Below, in pieces: positions 4,125-6,815 of a DNA stretch of 6,815 nucleotides. The DNA is from Kiritimatiellia bacterium (lineage in GTDB: Bacteria > Verrucomicrobiota > Kiritimatiellia > RFP12 > UBA1067). Location: assembly GCA_017508315.1 (NCBI GenBank), contig JAFVZE010000349.1, positions 1-6,815 of the forward strand. The letters are read 5' to 3'. The first letter of the stretch is position 1; the number at the start of each line of letters is the position of its first letter. The notes below the pieces were generated by a model that was given only the letters and a program-made list of their open reading frames with translations, was not told the origin of the DNA and did no database searches. Both the position numbers and the translations under genes were made by a program.

Positions 4125-6815
4125 TCAACGGATGAATATGACCGTCCCGATCCCTACGGTCGGCTTTACCGTGCCGTTTACCGCGGCCTGGCTGCCGACA
4201 AACTGGTAGACATCCAAGACTCCGCCGCCGAGATCGATCCGAGCGCCATCCTCGAGAATGAGCCGGATCTTTCCGTCGAGCGACATTCCCGCAAAATTGT
4301 AGACGCCGGGACTCTTGAGCGTGACTTCCGCCCGCCGCGCCGACGTATTGGTAACCGTCTGGAACGGAGGAGTGCGGGTGAATTCATAATCTCCGCCGCC
4401 CGCCAATTCAAGCGTAGCGGAAAGACGCGACAGGTCGCCGGTAAAATCGACTCCGCCGCCGGCAAGACGGACGCATCCTACGCCGCTCACATCATTCGTG
4501 AATGTCACGAATGACGAATTCTCAAACTGCAAGACGCCCTTATCGAGAACAACCGTCCCGGTTCCGGCGCCGTCTGCACGTTCAAGCGCAATTGTCGACT
4601 GCACAACATCCGTGCCGCCGGTATAAGTGTTTGAGCCGACAAGCTTGACGACACCGGCATCATAACTTGTAAACGGATTATAAATCTCAAGCCTGTCCCC
4701 GGACACAACACCGCTGATTACACCGGTAACTCCATCTGCCGCCGTAATCCGCGTCGATTCCTCCAAAATCACATTGCCGGAAACTGTCGCGTTTTTCGCA
4801 AACGAAAGCGCTCCCTTGCGGTAGTTGACGTACAGGCGACCGAGATTGTCCGAATCGGTCTGGTGGGAATTGCCGCGACCGGCGAGATGGAAATTGTTGG
4901 CGAAGACGGCGTTCTCGACATTGAGGATCACGCGCCCGCCGCGGCACCAGCCGCGGCCGACATGGACATCTCCGCTTGAAAACGCCCCGGCGTTGTTCGC
5001 ATAGACGTCAACGCCCCATATCCGCGTGCCGCCGGTGTAGACGTTGGCGTTGCCGATCGCGACTTTCTGGTCGTGGTCGCGGTTGAAGCAGAAATACGAA
5101 ACGCCTGCCGTGCCGGCCAGCTTCACGCCGATGGAGTTGGGATATCCCTGATGGGAGGTGGGGATGGTGAAAATTCCTTCCGAACCGCCGAAATCCAACG
5201 TCCCGTCTCCACCGCGCAAGCTGTTGCAGACGCCGAAATGTATCGCCGCCGGATCGCGACCGTTGCCGACCTTGAGCACCGCACCTTTGCCAAGTTCGAT
5301 GTATTTGTCGCGCGCCCCCTGAGCGTAACAGATTCCGCCGACTCTCGTTTCCGTACCCGCCGCAAGCGAAGGCGAGTAAGAAAGCTTCACGATCGAAGTT
5401 GCGTCGACATCCGTGAATGATGTTTTGTACGCATCGAACGGCACTATGCCGCGTTCGCCGTCGTATTTCGCGAACTCAACATATCGCTGACTGTCGCCGG
5501 TCGAAAGATAGACCGGCAAAGCCAACGCCCCCGAATCCGGATCGTTGACAAGACCTTCCGCTACCGTCATCTTCGGACCGGTTTCTTCGCCGAACGGCAA
5601 TGCGCTCTTCGAGGTATAGACCAGCATCGCGCTCCCCGGTCCGACGCGCCTGAGCGACGAAACGGCAAGACTGTTTGACGAGGAACCGAAATTCACCAGA
5701 GCGCCGCCCTCGAACGCGAGTCCGCCGGGAACGGCGGCATCGACAGACATGCCCGTCTCGCTCTCCGTCAATGTGGCATTGCGAAGCGTAAGCTCGCCCG
5801 TACCGGTCGCCGAACGGGTGACCGAATCAAGCGCGGCATTGCGAAGCGCATATGTTCCGTCGGAAATCCGCACCGGACCGTTAAGTCCCATCGGCTCTGA
5901 AAAACCTATGTAACCGGAATGATCGATATCAAGAAGTCCGCTCGTCACCGTATTCGTCGCCACGACAACGGGAATGTCGCAAGTGAAACTGACGCTACCG
6001 CCAGGCGCATCGTCGACGGCACGGATGCGACCGCCGTTCGATCCGATATGAAAGAGTGTCTTTGACGCATAGCCGCCGTCAAGAAGCGTCAGCGAGTCGT
6101 CGCCGTTGTGCCGGGCGACGGCAACCGTACCGCCGTCAATGAGCAGTTGCGAAGGACCGTCCTTCACTGCATTGGCGGAGGATGCCAACTTCGCCCCCGA
6201 CTTGACGTAAGCCGTTCCCCCGCGGACATGGAGCGATTTCAGCCCTTCTCCCAACGAGGTGAAGAATTCTCCGCCGGACTGAAGAACGGAATTCCATCCC
6301 CAAGCTCCTGATGTACCGACATAGCCCGGCATCTTCAAAGTGCGCGATGTATCGGGAGAAGCGAGATTCACCGCACTGTGCCACGAACCGCCGGAAATGC
6401 GGTTGAATACGGCGCTCCCGTTTTTCCCGTAATAGCTTGTCGGCAGAACGGCCGTGCCGCCGGCAAGATCCCACTTGCCTACGTCCGCATCGTTGAAGCC
6501 GAGATTTCTGATCGGTCCTGACGTCCCCGCCCGGTTGCGCAGATTCAAAAACCTGACGGTATACGATTTGCCCAGAATGTGCAGTTTGCCGTTTCCCTCC
6601 ACCGGGAAATGAACATCATAGTTCTGCCCGAGCTTGAAAGTGAGAGTGGCATCATCGCTGTAACGGACGGCGCACGGCGCGGTTGCGGACGTAAAATCGT
6701 TCGCCGCCGTATTGTCGCCAAGGCTCAACTCGTACGGTCCTTCAACCGCCAAAACGCCGGTTGCCTTATATTTCGAGCCGACGAACGTGGCGCTGCCGGT
6801 GACCGTCAGACTGCC
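4125..6815 (-). CDS. Large beta-helix surface protein with autotransporter-associated beta-strand repeats, N-terminus beyond the window
   Basis: The frame is open to the right edge and gives 896 codons before TGA at 4125-4127. An apparent start at 6750-6752 is only a TTG codon; repeat-like residues (SLTVTGSATFVG) continue upstream, so the true start and signal peptide lie outside. The whole product is glycine-, valine-, threonine- and serine-rich with short alternating strands (LLIDGGTVAVA, GELTLRNATL), typical of a right-handed beta-helix passenger. Counting from the window edge, two segments match the autotransporter-associated repeat, around residues 584-621 (NANVYTGGT) and 720-756 (VKLVGSNTYTGGT). 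Residues around 448-500 (VEFAKYDGERGIVPFD onward) resemble a linker seen in verrucomicrobial proteins of this class. No C-terminal autotransporter barrel follows; the protein ends VGIGTVIFIR. Role inferred: surface-exposed or exported structural or adhesive protein. It is separated from the operon by 467 bases and probably transcribed independently. Confidence 0.88.
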   Translation of the reverse strand, partial: GSLTVTGSATFVGSKYKATGVLAVEGPYELSLGDNTAANDFTSATAPCAVRYSDDATLTFKLGQNYDVHFPVEGNGKLHILGKSYTVRFLNLRNRAGTSGPIRNLGFNDADVGKWDLAGGTAVLPTSYYGKNGSAVFNRISGGSWHSAVNLASPDTSRTLKMPGYVGTSGAWGWNSVLQSGGEFFTSLGEGLKSLHVRGGTAYVKSGAKLASSANAVKDGPSQLLIDGGTVAVARHNGDDSLTLLDGGYASKTLFHIGSNGGRIRAVDDAPGGSVSFTCDIPVVVATNTVTSGLLDIDHSGYIGFSEPMGLNGPVRISDGTYALRNAALDSVTRSATGTGELTLRNATLTESETGMSVDAAVPGGLAFEGGALVNFGSSSNSLAVSSLRRVGPGSAMLVYTSKSALPFGEETGPKMTVAEGLVNDPDSGALALPVYLSTGDSQRYVEFAKYDGERGIVPFDAYKTSFTDVDATSIVKLSYSPSLAAGTETRVGGICYAQGARDKYIELGKGAVLKVGNGRDPAAIHFGVCNSLRGGDGTLDFGGSEGIFTIPTSHQGYPNSIGVKLAGTAGVSYFCFNRDHDQKVAIGNANVYTGGTRIWGVDVYANNAGAFSSGDVHVGRGWCRGGRVILNVENAVFANNFHLAGRGNSHQTDSDNLGRLYVNYRKGALSFAKNATVSGNVILEESTRITAADGVTGVISGVVSGDRLEIYNPFTSYDAGVVKLVGSNTYTGGTDVVQSTIALERADGAGTGTVVLDKGVLQFENSSFVTFTNDVSGVGCVRLAGGGVDFTGDLSRLSATLELAGGGDYEFTRTPPFQTVTNTSARRAEVTLKSPGVYNFAGMSLDGKIRLILEDGARIDLGGGVLDVYQFVGSQAAVNGTVKPTVGIGTVIFIR
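4548..4658 (-). repeat. Autotransporter-associated beta-strand repeat, copy 2 (protein level)
   Basis: Encodes VVKLVGSNTYTGGTDVVQST and then a GTGTVVLDKG turn. It is the closer of the two copies to the PATR consensus (strand, G-x-NTYTGGT, strand). Divergent from copy 1 outside the YTGGT core, so an old repeat rather than a recent duplication. Confidence 0.75.
4953..5066 (-). repeat. Autotransporter-associated beta-strand repeat, copy 1 (protein level)
   Basis: Encodes KVAIGNANVYTGGTRIWGVD and the following strands up to SSGDVHVG. The N-x-YTGGT turn, flanked by short valine/isoleucine strands, is the hallmark of the PATR-type repeat in passenger domains. Confidence 0.7.

Noticed and set aside
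6750..6752. TTG start codon for the beta-helix gene
   Set aside because: The frame stays open upstream to the window edge with the same repeat-like composition, and no signal peptide follows this codon.

Overview
The window looks like accessory, surface-protein DNA from a Gram-negative bacterium, most plausibly Verrucomicrobiota in the broad sense (Kiritimatiellae- or Lentisphaerae-like). This is an inference from protein style. There is a large secreted beta-helix protein with autotransporter-associated beta-strand repeats but no C-terminal barrel, next to secreted FGE-sulfatase-fold proteins with an N-terminal beta-sandwich-like domain. No rRNA, tRNA or housekeeping gene is present to settle the taxonomy. 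All four credible genes lie on the minus strand, so transcription runs right to left.

Layout, in transcription order. (1) 6815-4125: the C-terminal 896 codons of a large repetitive beta-helix surface protein whose start lies beyond the right edge. (2) 4124-3658: a 467-base, AT-richer gap with a perfect 8-bp hairpin, a short tandem repeat, an AT-rich dyad, and just before the next gene a near-consensus sigma70-type promoter. (3) 3657-2962: a secreted 231-residue protein of unrecognised family. (4) 2944-1526 and (5) 1493-39: tandem paralogues of 472 and 484 residues, each with a signal peptide, an N-terminal beta-rich domain and an FGE-sulfatase (C-type-lectin-like) domain. Genes 3, 4 and 5 are separated by 17 and 32 bases and probably form one operon, which may continue past the left edge.

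The most interesting signal is in the promoter of this operon. The -35 (TTGACA) and -10 (TATTAT) hexamers are separated by a 16-base spacer, nine bases of which are an unbroken G run (C on the + strand, 3677-3685). This is the architecture of phase-variable promoters such as Neisseria porA and opc, where tract length changes the spacing and so the expression of surface proteins. The predicted transcription start also falls on or beside the ATG, and no Shine-Dalgarno sequence is visible, so the first gene may be translated from a leaderless mRNA.

The two FGE-fold proteins keep only one of the two cysteines that formylglycine-generating enzymes use to bind copper. Their protein sequences are highly conserved except in the C-terminal part, where the framework is retained and the loops differ. 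This suggests secreted binding proteins rather than sulfatase-maturing enzymes. The working model is a phase-variable operon for surface or secreted binding proteins downstream of a large beta-helix surface protein; the functional part of that model is inference.
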